Origin: Pseudolactococcus plantarum | GTDB taxonomy: Bacteria; Bacillota; Bacilli; Lactobacillales; Streptococcaceae | Length of the DNA: 37,878 nt | NCBI GenBank assembly: GCA_030454995.1 | Contig: JAKDQI010000003.1 | Span: 1 to 37,878, forward strand | Reading direction: 5' to 3' | Shown here: positions 1 to 8,637 of the stretch, piece by piece | Layout: every line of letters starts with the position of its first letter | How positions within the stretch are numbered: position 1 is the stretch's first letter | Made by a program: the position numbers and the translations under genes | The notes under the pieces: model-generated | The model's database searches: none | The model's input: only the letters and a program-made list of their open reading frames with translations | What the model was told of the DNA's origin: nothing

Positions 1-42
1 TTGGGTCATTCCCACTTTTTTCCCTAAGATTCCTTTTGTCAT
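1..42 (-). CDS. rplC: 50S ribosomal protein L3, N-terminal fragment (runs off the window)
   Basis: Minus strand from 42 reads ATG ACA AAA GGA ATC TTA GGG AAA AAA GTG GGA ATG ACC CAA = [14 protein letters not shown], the conserved L3 N-terminus, directly downstream of rpsJ. Confidence 0.9.
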   Translation of the reverse strand, partial: MTKGILGKKVGMTQ

Positions 43-55
43 TAGAGTTCCTTTC

Positions 56-364
56 TTATAGTTTGATTTCGATGTTTACACCACTTGGTAAATCGAGTTT
101 CATCAAGCCATCAACAGTTTTTTGCGTTGGGTTAATGATGTCGATCAAGCGTTTGTGTGTACGCATTTCGAATTGTTCGCGTGAATCTTTGTATTTATGA
201 GTCGCACGGATGATAGTGTAAACTGAACGGTCAGTCGGTAGTGGGATTGGACCTGCTACAGATGCCTCAGTACGTTTCGCAGTTTCTACGATTTTTTCAG
301 CCGCTTGATCAAGGATACCATGTTCGTATGCTTTCAAACGAATGCGGATTTTTTTGTTTGCCAT
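56..364 (-). CDS. rpsJ: 30S ribosomal protein S10
   Basis: 102 aa [44 protein letters not shown]..., classic S10; SD GAGGAG upstream. Confidence 0.98.
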   Translation of the reverse strand: MANKKIRIRLKAYEHGILDQAAEKIVETAKRTEASVAGPIPLPTDRSVYTIIRATHKYKDSREQFEMRTHKRLIDIINPTQKTVDGLMKLDLPSGVNIEIKL

Positions 365-422
365 TATTTCTCCTCTCGTCTATTTCTTAGAATAGGCTAG
401 CTCCACGGGAAAACTAATACAT

Positions 423-440
423 GATGCGTGGCAACGCATC
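423..440 (-). other. Hairpin in the 5' leader of the S10 operon
   Basis: GATGCGT-GGCA-ACGCATC perfect 7-bp stem; a second hairpin (minus TACTGCG-TAAAG-CGTAGTA) lies upstream in the same leader. Confidence 0.6.
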
Positions 441-500
441 CGGGTGTATCACAACCTCTCGCTTCATCGCTACATACTACGCTTTACGCAGTACTTTCCT

Positions 501-529
501 ATGATACCAAAATATTTACAGTTGTGCAA
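501..529 (-). promoter_or_regulatory. S10 operon promoter
   Basis: Minus strand TTGCAC (524-529) - 17 nt - TATCAT (501-506). Confidence 0.75.
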
Positions 530-534
530 GTCTT

Positions 535-563
535 TTCACATTTATTATTTTTTATGTTATAAT
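535..563 (+). promoter_or_regulatory. mscL promoter
   Basis: TTCACA (535-540) - 17 nt - TATAAT (558-563), followed by GGGAGG SD and ATG at 591. Confidence 0.8.
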
Positions 564-590
564 GTCCCTATATTATATGGGAGGTTTTTA

Positions 591-974
591 ATGTTAAACG
601 AATTTAAAGCATTTATTTTAAGAGGAAATGTGCTTGACTTGGCAGTCGGTGTAATTATCGGTGGTGCCTTCACAGCAATCGTCAAATCTTTGGTTGATAA
701 CTTAATCAATCCACTAATTGGTATCTTTGTTCAAAATGGTGCGCTTGCTAAACTTACTTTCAAGTTAGGTAACGCAACTTTTGCTTATGGTAGTTTTCTA
801 AACGATGTATTAAACTTTTTAATTACAGCATTTATTGTTTTCATTTTAGTTAAATCAGTTAACAAACTTTTTGTCTCAACTAAAAAAGCTGATGAAGAAG
901 TTGTTCAAGAAGATCCATTGGATATCCAAAACAAAACTTTACTTGAAATTCGTGATTTGTTAAAACAAAAATAA
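591..974 (+). CDS. mscL: Large-conductance mechanosensitive channel MscL
   Basis: [44 protein letters not shown] is the MscL signature; start reset from 444 to the ATG after GGGAGG. Confidence 0.97.
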   Translation: MLNEFKAFILRGNVLDLAVGVIIGGAFTAIVKSLVDNLINPLIGIFVQNGALAKLTFKLGNATFAYGSFLNDVLNFLITAFIVFILVKSVNKLFVSTKKADEEVVQEDPLDIQNKTLLEIRDLLKQK

Positions 975-1000
975 ATCGTACTTATTATAGTATAGTAAAC

Positions 1001-1034
1001 AAAAAACTTGTTTAGTCGACTAAACAAGTTTTTT
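1001..1034. terminator. Bidirectional terminator between convergent mscL and thrC
   Basis: 34-bp perfect palindrome AAAAAACTTGTTTAGTCGACTAAACAAGTTTTTT. Confidence 0.93.
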
Positions 1035-1054
1035 TATTTTCGGTTAGTTACTCA

Positions 1055-2566
1055 TTAATCATCTTTAGTATCTTTATCAAACCCTAAATATGTTTCCACT
1101 GCTGATTGCATATCTGCACAAGCCACAACTGTTTCGTGTAAGACTGGTGCACCAAACAAATCTGATACAGCTTTGGGCAATGTTACCTTAGATAAGTCTG
1201 CTAATTTCTCAACCAACTCGAAATCATCTTCTTGACCTGTCAGCTCAGTTAAACTACCAACCACTGCTTTCGGAAATTTATAAGGACTAGCAGTTGACGC
1301 AATTACGGTAGGCGTTTTATCATCACCAGTTGCTGCGACATACTTTTGATAAACCGCACTCGCTACAGCTGTATGCGGATCTTCAATATAATGGTCTTTT
1401 TCATATGCTGATAATATCCGCTCTGAAATTTCTGTTTCATCAGCAAAATCAGCATAAAAACCGTCTAGCTGGGCTAGCATATCAGGAGAAATTTCATATT
1501 CACCAGTAGTTTGCAAATCTTTCATTAATTTCGCTGTCTTCACATCATCATCATGTGTCAAATGGAAAATTAAGCGCTCTAAATTTGACGATACAAGAAT
1601 ATCCATAGATGGAGAACTTGTCACAAAGAACTCACGATTTTTATCATAGGTACCAGAGTGGAAGAAATCAGTTAATACATTATTTTCATTAGAGGCGCAG
1701 ATTAGCTTGTTAATCGGTAAGCCAATTTGTTTAGCATAGTAGGCTGCTAAAATATTACCAAAATTCCCTGTAGGGACTGTGATATTTATTTTGTCGCCAC
1801 TTTTAATCACCTGTTTTTTAACTAATTGCGCATAAGCATATATATAGTAGGTGATCTGTGGTACTAAACGTCCAATATTCATAGAGTTAGCACTTGAAAA
1901 TTGTTTGTGATGTGCAAACATCTCCTCACGTAGTGATGTGTCATTGAACATCGCTTTTACATTCGTTTGCGCTTCATCAAAGTTACCATCGATAGCAATA
2001 ACTTTGACATTATCACCGACTTGCGTCGTCATTTGTCGCTCTTGAATTTTAGAAACGCCATCTTTTGGATAAAAGACAATGATTTTAGTCCCAGGTACGT
2101 TAGCAAACCCTGCCATAGCAGCTTTTCCTGTATCACCAGAAGTGGCCGTTAAAATAACGATTTCACGATCCACACCATGCTTTTTAGCTGCAGTTGTCAT
2201 TAAGTATGGCAAAATAGACAAAGCCATATCTTTAAAAGCGATTGTATTCCCGTGAAACAGCTCTAAATTATACTGACCATCTAGTGCTACTATTGGTGCT
2301 ATCGCAACATCATCAAATTTTTCATCGTAAGCATGTTCAACACAGTAAGCAATTTCTTCTTTAGTATAATCATCTAAAAATGCTGATAATACACGTGTTG
2401 CAATTTCTTGATAGGTCGCATTTTTTAGCGTACCAAAATCAAGTGTCACACTTGGTATTTGACTAGGTACATAGAGTCCCCCATCAGTAGCTAAGCCTTG
2501 AAGAATAGCTTGACTAGCCGTTACTTGATTATTTTTATCACGCGTAGATTGGTATATTAACGTCAT
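1055..2566 (-). CDS. thrC: Threonine synthase
   Basis: YQSTRDKNNQVTASQAILQGLATDGGLYVPS... with PLP motif HGNTIAFKDMAL; ATG at 2566 has SD GAGGTG (track start 2578 is 4 codons longer). Confidence 0.96.
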   Translation of the reverse strand: MTLIYQSTRDKNNQVTASQAILQGLATDGGLYVPSQIPSVTLDFGTLKNATYQEIATRVLSAFLDDYTKEEIAYCVEHAYDEKFDDVAIAPIVALDGQYNLELFHGNTIAFKDMALSILPYLMTTAAKKHGVDREIVILTATSGDTGKAAMAGFANVPGTKIIVFYPKDGVSKIQERQMTTQVGDNVKVIAIDGNFDEAQTNVKAMFNDTSLREEMFAHHKQFSSANSMNIGRLVPQITYYIYAYAQLVKKQVIKSGDKINITVPTGNFGNILAAYYAKQIGLPINKLICASNENNVLTDFFHSGTYDKNREFFVTSSPSMDILVSSNLERLIFHLTHDDDVKTAKLMKDLQTTGEYEISPDMLAQLDGFYADFADETEISERILSAYEKDHYIEDPHTAVASAVYQKYVAATGDDKTPTVIASTASPYKFPKAVVGSLTELTGQEDDFELVEKLADLSKVTLPKAVSDLFGAPVLHETVVACADMQSAVETYLGFDKDTKDD

Positions 2567-2599
2567 TTTGCACCTCATATTTGTTTTGTTGTTTAACTC

Positions 2600-2628
2600 A
2601 TTGTAGCATAGCTGTCAGAATATTTCAA
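2600..2628 (-). promoter_or_regulatory. thrC promoter
   Basis: Minus strand TTGAAA (2623-2628) - 17 nt - TACAAT (2600-2605); -35 overlaps the nusG terminator T-tract. Confidence 0.7.
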
Positions 2629-2658
2629 AAAACCTTCATATATAAATGAAGGTTTTTT
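2627..2658 (-). terminator. Terminator downstream of nusG
   Basis: AAAAAACCTTCAT...ATGAAGGTTTTTT inverted repeat. Confidence 0.9.
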
Positions 2659-2679
2659 GGTAAATTTTTACTATATAAA

Positions 2680-3324
2680 TTAACTATCTAACTCATCAAT
2701 TTGTTGCATCTCAAGCTCAACAGGCGTTTCACGACCAAACATGTCTACGATAACTTTTAGTTTATCGCCTTGTATTTCAGTAATAGGCCCTTCAAAACCA
2801 GAGAATGCGCCGTCTATAATTTTGACACGTTTGCCAACATAGACATCAAAAGTAATTTCTCTAACCACTTTGCCCATGCCTTGAAGAATTTCTTGAATTT
2901 CTTCTTCAAATAACGGTGTTGGTTTCGAGCGGTTACCATGGGAGCCCACAAATCCTGTTACGTTGGGTGTGTTACGCACGACAAACCAAGCTTCATCAGT
3001 CATGTTCATCTCAACTAATACATAACCTGGAAATAGATTTTCTTCAACTTCTTTGCGTTTACCATTAACTTCTTTATCCACAGTTTCTGTTGGGATTTCA
3101 ATACGCAAAATATTATCAGTCATATTGTAGGTTTGCGCACGCTCAAGTAAGTTTTCTTTAACTTTGTTTTCATAACCAGAATAAGTCTGGATAACAAACC
3201 AACCTTGATCGAAATTCACAGTCTGTTCTTGAGCTGCTTTTTCCTCAATATTTTCTTCAAATGCTTCTGACATCTCTTCTCCTTTAATGTATACAGTTTT
3301 AAATTTTTGTACTTTAGTTAGCAA
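2680..3324 (-). CDS. nusG: Transcription termination/antitermination protein NusG
   Basis: WFVIQTYSGYENKVKENLLERA...FPGYVLVEM...WFVVRNTPNVTGFVG; KOW region VKIIDGAFSGFEGPI. True start probably MSEAFEEN (~3270) after AAAGGAGAAG. Confidence 0.97.
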   Translation of the reverse strand: MLTKVQKFKTVYIKGEEMSEAFEENIEEKAAQEQTVNFDQGWFVIQTYSGYENKVKENLLERAQTYNMTDNILRIEIPTETVDKEVNGKRKEVEENLFPGYVLVEMNMTDEAWFVVRNTPNVTGFVGSHGNRSKPTPLFEEEIQEILQGMGKVVREITFDVYVGKRVKIIDGAFSGFEGPITEIQGDKLKVIVDMFGRETPVELEMQQIDELDS

Positions 3325-3397
3325 TTTTATGGGGCTTATACTGCATTATTTTAGTATAAGAAAAAGGCTTATCGCCTGTTTCCATTATTATAACATA

Positions 3398-3592
3398 TTA
3401 TTTGATCATTGGTACCAACATTTTAACGATTTGTGTGACACCACTTTTAACCAACCAGTCAAATATGACAATAAACACCATAAAGAAAGCTGAGTACTGA
3501 AGTACCATACCAAAATCTTTAAATGCTTCTGAGCGTGTAGGCCACGTCACTAGACGCATTTCAGCAATAATTGAATTGATAAATTTAAACAT
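3398..3592 (-). CDS. secE: Preprotein translocase subunit SecE
   Basis: 64 aa [34 protein letters not shown]...; between rpmG and nusG; TAATG overlap with rpmG. Confidence 0.95.
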   Translation of the reverse strand: MFKFINSIIAEMRLVTWPTRSEAFKDFGMVLQYSAFFMVFIVIFDWLVKSGVTQIVKMLVPMIK

Positions 3593-3741
3593 TATCTCGT
3601 CTCCTTGTGCAGGCTATATTTTCCACAAACCTTACAGAATTTATTAACTTCAAGACGTTTATCACGTCCGTTAGAACTAACAGTAATCGAATAGTTCCTC
3701 GATCCACAGACCGTACAAGCTAGGCTTGCTTTTTTTATCAT
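3592..3741 (-). CDS. rpmG: 50S ribosomal protein L33 (CxxC form)
   Basis: [49 protein letters not shown]; start at 3741 after GGAG. Confidence 0.94.
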   Translation of the reverse strand: MIKKASLACTVCGSRNYSITVSSNGRDKRLEVNKFCKVCGKYSLHKETR

Positions 3742-3929
3742 GGCTACTCCTTTAGGCAATTCAGCGACACAGTTGTAAAGAAAAGCAAACAACATCTTAC
3801 TCTTAATGGCTGATACTAACTACCAAACCATTCCTTACATACCGCTTACAATAGTTACGATGTATCATATGTCACTGACTAGTCTTAGTACTTTATGCCA
3901 TACGTTATCTCCGTTATCTCTAATGTATA

Positions 3930-3958
3930 ATTCTAACAAAAATTGATGCACTAGTCAA
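3930..3958 (-). promoter_or_regulatory. rpmG-secE-nusG promoter
   Basis: Minus strand TTGACT (3953-3958) - 17 nt - TAGAAT (3930-3935); -35 embedded in the last codons and stop of the PBP gene. Confidence 0.75.
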
Positions 3959-6098
3959 ATAACGATTTAACTCTATCCCAAACACTGCCACCTACTTCTT
4001 TAACTCTCTTACTTGCTTTGTCACTAAAATCTTTAGCTTTATCAGTGATTGCTTTCGTTTTGTTTTTAGCTTCTTCCACGACATCGTTGACTGCTGGATC
4101 ATTTGATGGTACGGCTGCAGCCTCTACCCCATCTAAGCTATAGGCATTTTCTTCTTTAAATTGCGTATTATCTGTATAGGGTAGGATCGAACTCGACATA
4201 GTTCTAAATACTGCAGAGGCTGTACCAGCTGAGGTGTCATCTAAACGGTGTAAGTCACTTTGTGGATTTTCATATCCTAACCATAGTGTCATAACGACAT
4301 CAGGTGTATAGCCAATAACCCATTGGTCAATGTCTTCATTAGTACCTGTTTTACCTGCAAGTGTATAGCCATAAGGTGCTGCATAAATACCTGTCCCATT
4401 TGTATAAGTGCCTAGCATCATACTTGTCATTTTTTGAGCTGTGTTACTATCAATCACACGTTTTGATGTCACTTTAGCTGTCGCGATTGTTTGTCCGCTT
4501 GCATTTACAATTTTTTTGATTAAATGTGCATCATTCATGATACCATCATTAGCAAATGTTGCATACGCTTGTGCCATTTGCCAAGGGTTGGTCCCAACTC
4601 CTGCACCAAGAGCAGTTGTTAAATTATCATTCTTGCTCGTCAAATTCAACCCAAATTGTTTACCTTTTTCGATGCCAGTTTTAATCCCGATTGACTTAAA
4701 TGTATTAATAGCTGGGATATTATAAGAATTAGCAAGCGCTTGATACATTGGCATGTCCCCATGCCACTGCCGATCCGCATTTAGTGGGGCCCATCCATTA
4801 TAATCTGTAGGTTTATCATGGACTGTTTTATTAATTGACCAACCTGCTTCGATCGCTGGTGTATAAACAATTAACGGTTTAATGGTTGACCCTGGACTAC
4901 GCTCAGATTGTGTAGCAAAGTTAAAGCCTCTAAAACTATTGTGTTCAGCTGTTGGCACGCGGCCAATCAAGGCCTCAACCTCTCCTGTTTTTGGATCTAG
5001 TGCAACAGAGGCAGACTGTGCACTCACACCATCTGCTGCAACTGGAAACTGAGCACTAGTAGCATAAGTTGTCTGCATACCTGTTTGCATATTTTGATTT
5101 AAACCGGTATAGATTTTGTAGCCGTTATTTAAAATATCTTGTTCTGTCAGACCATAGGTATTAATGGCTTCTTGAATGACCGCATCAAAATAACTTGGAT
5201 AAGTATAGTCATCATCTTTACCAACATAAGCATCGTTTAGATTACTGGTAATACCTACCTGCATCGCAGTATTAGCAACATCTTGCGTGATCACCTTTGT
5301 ATTTGCCATATTCTGTAGCACAGTATTTCTGCGATCTTTAGCAAATTGACCATTTTTATAAAGAGGATTATAGACTTCTGGCCACTTCAAGATACCAACC
5401 AACGTCGCCGCTTCTTCTACAGATAAATCTTTAGCGGATTTACCATAGTACTTAAGACTAGCATCTTGTATGCCCCAGATACCATTACCAAAATATGAGT
5501 TATTTAAGTACATGGTCATGATATCTTTTTTCTCATATTTTTTATTGATTTCAAGTGCTAAAAATAACTCTTTAGCTTTTCGATCAACTGTTTGCTTTTG
5601 TGTTAGATAAGCATTTTTCGCCAATTGCTGTGTGATAGTAGAACCACCACCAAATTTACCTAAGGTCAAAACAGCCAATATAGTACGTTTTATATTAATA
5701 CCACTATTTGTATAGAACGTTCTATCTTCTGTCGCAATCACCGCTTGCTTGACATTATCAGAGATATCATCAAACTTAACTGTCGTCCCTTTTTGACCAT
5801 ACATAGCACCTGCTGACTTACCATCTTTATCGATAATTTCTGTCCGTGCTTCCATCGATTGTTTCAGCGTTTTTACATCTGCTGTTTTAGCCAAAAACAA
5901 CAAGTAACTTGCTGTCGCCAACACAATAAAAAGAACCAAGGCAATCATAATTTTGGTTAAGTTATACTTATTCCAAATCCTTTTGATGGGTGCTGGAATG
6001 ATTTGTCGTTTCTTAGCTTTTATTTTTCTATCTAATCCTGGATCACTATTTTTTTCTGATCGACTGAGACTCGATTTTTTTTCTTCATTTTCTATCAT
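3951..6098 (-). CDS. pbp2A: Class A penicillin-binding protein (transglycosylase/transpeptidase, PBP2A-like)
   Basis: GT51 motifs ATEDRTFYTNSGIN and GGSTITQQLAKNAYL; transpeptidase RSPGSTIKPL, SYN and KTGT motifs. Confidence 0.95.
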   Translation of the reverse strand: MIENEEKKSSLSRSEKNSDPGLDRKIKAKKRQIIPAPIKRIWNKYNLTKIMIALVLFIVLATASYLLFLAKTADVKTLKQSMEARTEIIDKDGKSAGAMYGQKGTTVKFDDISDNVKQAVIATEDRTFYTNSGINIKRTILAVLTLGKFGGGSTITQQLAKNAYLTQKQTVDRKAKELFLALEINKKYEKKDIMTMYLNNSYFGNGIWGIQDASLKYYGKSAKDLSVEEAATLVGILKWPEVYNPLYKNGQFAKDRRNTVLQNMANTKVITQDVANTAMQVGITSNLNDAYVGKDDDYTYPSYFDAVIQEAINTYGLTEQDILNNGYKIYTGLNQNMQTGMQTTYATSAQFPVAADGVSAQSASVALDPKTGEVEALIGRVPTAEHNSFRGFNFATQSERSPGSTIKPLIVYTPAIEAGWSINKTVHDKPTDYNGWAPLNADRQWHGDMPMYQALANSYNIPAINTFKSIGIKTGIEKGKQFGLNLTSKNDNLTTALGAGVGTNPWQMAQAYATFANDGIMNDAHLIKKIVNASGQTIATAKVTSKRVIDSNTAQKMTSMMLGTYTNGTGIYAAPYGYTLAGKTGTNEDIDQWVIGYTPDVVMTLWLGYENPQSDLHRLDDTSAGTASAVFRTMSSSILPYTDNTQFKEENAYSLDGVEAAAVPSNDPAVNDVVEEAKNKTKAITDKAKDFSDKASKRVKEVGGSVWDRVKSLFD

Positions 6099-6167
6099 AA
6101 TCTTATTTTAGCATATTTTAGTATCTCTACCTTAAAACAATGTCTTTACACCAGTCAATCAAATTAG

Positions 6168-6207
6168 TTTACAATCAACACATCTTCATTTATAATTGAC
6201 TAGTCAA
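6168..6207 (+). promoter_or_regulatory. MarR-family gene promoter with overlapping palindromic operator
   Basis: TTTACA (6168-6173) - 17 nt - TATAAT (6191-6196), abutting perfect palindrome TTGACTAGTCAA (6196-6207). Confidence 0.75.
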
Positions 6208-6238
6208 CTATTGATAAATCAAAAGAAAGAGGTATTAT

Positions 6239-6646
6239 TTGGATATCAGACAGCTCAGTAAACTGTTTTACCAAATCAAGTTGGTTAACCAAGAAACCAC
6301 GACAAAGTTTGAAAAACAAACAGGCATTAGTATTACACGCTATGAACTGATGATGTTTTTAAAAGCGCATGGTAGATGTTCCCAAACAACATTACAAAAC
6401 CAGTTACACATAGATAGCGCAGCAGTCACCAGACACTTAAAAGTACTCGAGAGTAAGCACTATGTCACGCGAGAGAGAAATAAAGACAATAACCGCGAGG
6501 TATTTGTCAATTTAACAGCTGAAGCAGATAAAGCAATCACAGACTGTGAAACCAACTGCGAGACACCTCCCCAACAAGCAAATTTACCCTTAACACATGA
6601 TGAAGTAGAGACACTACTTCACTTGTTAGGTAAACTAGTAAAATGA
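6239..6646 (+). CDS. MarR-family transcriptional regulator
   Basis: wHTH protein ...TLQNQLHIDSAAVTRHLKVLESKHYVTRERNKDNNREVFVNLT; TTG start with AGAGG SD. Confidence 0.9.
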   Translation: MDIRQLSKLFYQIKLVNQETTTKFEKQTGISITRYELMMFLKAHGRCSQTTLQNQLHIDSAAVTRHLKVLESKHYVTRERNKDNNREVFVNLTAEADKAITDCETNCETPPQQANLPLTHDEVETLLHLLGKLVK

Positions 6647-7299
6647 AAGTAGAAAAAATAATGACACATCAATTACTAAACAACGATTTTTCAGATATCA
6701 CCTTTGGCAGAAAATCAATTCGTGCTTATGACGAAACAGTAAAAATTTCGCATGAAGAAATGTTAGCCATAATTCAAGAAGCCACTACCGCACCTTCTTC
6801 AGTCAACTTTCAACCATGGCGTTTTGTGGTCGTTGAAAGTGCTGAACAAAAAGAGTTATTAAAACCTTTAGTAAAGTTTAATGCATTACAAAATGATACA
6901 TCAGCAGCAATGGTATTGTGCTTTGGCGATTTAGCCTGCTATGAACTAGGGGAAACTATATATGATCAAGCAGTATCAGAGGGTAAAATGCCACAAGACG
7001 TGAGAGATCGACAACTTGCTTCAATCGTGCCAATGTACCAATCTTTAAGCACAGCACAAATGAATGATATCGTAAAAATCGATACAAGTTTGGCAGCTAT
7101 GCAATTTATGTTAGTTGCTAGAGCTCACGGTTATGATACTAACCCTATTGGTGGTTTCGACAGCGATAAGCTAGCAGAAACATTTGGATTAGATAAAAAT
7201 CGTTATGTACCTGTCATGATCATCTCAATCGGTAAAGCAGCAGAAGCTGGTTATCAATCTGTGCGATTGCCAGCAGAAACAATTACTGAATTCAAATAA
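6643..7299 (+). CDS. Nitroreductase family protein
   Basis: FGRKSIRAYDETVKISHEEMLAIIQEATTAPSSVNFQPWRFVVVES is a nitroreductase N-terminus; ATGA overlap with the MarR gene. Confidence 0.93.
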   Translation: MKVEKIMTHQLLNNDFSDITFGRKSIRAYDETVKISHEEMLAIIQEATTAPSSVNFQPWRFVVVESAEQKELLKPLVKFNALQNDTSAAMVLCFGDLACYELGETIYDQAVSEGKMPQDVRDRQLASIVPMYQSLSTAQMNDIVKIDTSLAAMQFMLVARAHGYDTNPIGGFDSDKLAETFGLDKNRYVPVMIISIGKAAEAGYQSVRLPAETITEFK

Positions 7300-7356
7300 T
7301 TAAAATAGCAGATTTTTTCTGTCACAATTATGCTAGTGTTTTTACAAGGAGAACCT

Positions 7357-7716
7357 ATGTCCATCATCACAATACTCTTAAACAGCTTAGTTGCACTAGA
7401 GTTTTTCTATATTATGTATTTAGAAACTTTTTCAACACCTTCAGCTACAACCGCAAAAGTATTTAATCTGTCTCAAGAAGAGTTAAAAAGAGATAGTGTG
7501 ACTGTACTATTTAAAAATCAAGGTGTTTATAATGGTCTGATCGCTGTCGGCTTACTATACGCCACTTTTATGGCTAATGCATCACTTGAAATCAGTAGGT
7601 TGATACTCATCTACATCATTCTAGTTGCTTTATATGGTAGCCTAACAAGTAATAAAAAAATCATCTTAACACAAGGCGGTCTGGCAATACTCGCATTAGT
7701 CTCTACTTTCTTCTAA
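7357..7716 (+). CDS. DUF1304 family membrane protein
   Basis: NQGVYNGLIAVGLLYATF and small 4-TM architecture; ATG at 7357 preceded by AAGGAGA. Confidence 0.85.
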   Translation: MSIITILLNSLVALEFFYIMYLETFSTPSATTAKVFNLSQEELKRDSVTVLFKNQGVYNGLIAVGLLYATFMANASLEISRLILIYIILVALYGSLTSNKKIILTQGGLAILALVSTFF

Positions 7717-7737
7717 ATCACTATCTACTATACAAAT

Positions 7738-7776
7738 AAAACGCCCCGGCATTTAAATAGATGCCAGGGCGTTTTA
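7738..7776. terminator. Bidirectional terminator
   Basis: AAAACGCCCCGGCAT-ttaaatag-ATGCCAGGGCGTTTTA between convergent genes. Confidence 0.92.
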
Positions 7777-7821
7777 TTGTTGCACTTAACTTAACTAGTC
7801 TACCACTATAAATTATTTCAC

Positions 7822-8637
7822 TTATCTTTTTAGGACTTGTACCATTTTTTGACCCAGTAAAGTGACAATAAACACTGCGACAAAAACAAGCGTGATCGTG
7901 GCACTAGCTGGTGCACCACTCTCATAAGAAATAACAAGACCAGACAGCATACCGATAAACCCGATTACAACGGCTAAAACAAGTACTTGTTTAAAAGTCA
8001 AACCAATTCGCATCGCAATAGATGCTGGCATAACCATAATCGCTGACACTAATAAGGCACCAGCAACTGGAATCATCAAAGCAATTGCAATCCCTGTAAC
8101 AATATTAAATAATACTGACATCGCCCTCACTGGCAATCCATCGACAAATGCTGTATCTTCATCAAAGGTCATCACGTACATTGGTCTCATAAATAATATA
8201 AATGCGATTAACACAACAACTGCAAGAATACTCAACAAGGTAACTTGCGTTGGAGAAACTGTTACGATAGAACCAAACAAATACTGGTCTAGATTGACAC
8301 CTTTACCTCTGCCTGCACTAGAGAATATTAAGGCAAGAGATAGACCTAAACTCATCAAGATGGCTGTCGCAACCTCCAAAAAGTTTCGGTAAAGTCTTCT
8401 TAAATACTCTAGGAGTACCGCTGCTAGGATGACGATAATAATCGTTGAAAGATTAGGTGAAATCCCAATAAATAAACCGAACGCAACACCCGCCAACGAC
8501 ACATGACTCAAAGTATCACTCATGAGACTTTGACGACGTAATACCAAAAATACCCCTAATAACGGCGCAAATAAGGCCATCGCAACAATAGCAAAAAATG
8601 CACGTTGCATAAATTCATACTGAAAAAGACTAAACAC
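7822..8637 (-). CDS. Zinc/metal ABC transporter permease (ZnuB/AdcB/ZitP family)
   Basis: Multi-TM ABC-3 family: [32 protein letters not shown]; linked to an AdcR-like regulator and ATPase. Confidence 0.92.
   Translation of the reverse strand: MFSLFQYEFMQRAFFAIVAMALFAPLLGVFLVLRRQSLMSDTLSHVSLAGVAFGLFIGISPNLSTIIIVILAAVLLEYLRRLYRNFLEVATAILMSLGLSLALIFSSAGRGKGVNLDQYLFGSIVTVSPTQVTLLSILAVVVLIAFILFMRPMYVMTFDEDTAFVDGLPVRAMSVLFNIVTGIAIALMIPVAGALLVSAIMVMPASIAMRIGLTFKQVLVLAVVIGFIGMLSGLVISYESGAPASATITLVFVAVFIVTLLGQKMVQVLKR

Noticed and set aside
444-590. 49-codon N-terminal extension of the mscL ORF in the track
   Set aside because: MscL homology begins at MLNEFKAF; the ATG at 591 has a GGGAGG SD and the promoter (535-563) lies inside the extension.
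4441-4725. Antisense ORF inside the PBP gene
   Set aside because: Opposite strand of a well-supported CDS, no SD or recognisable domain.
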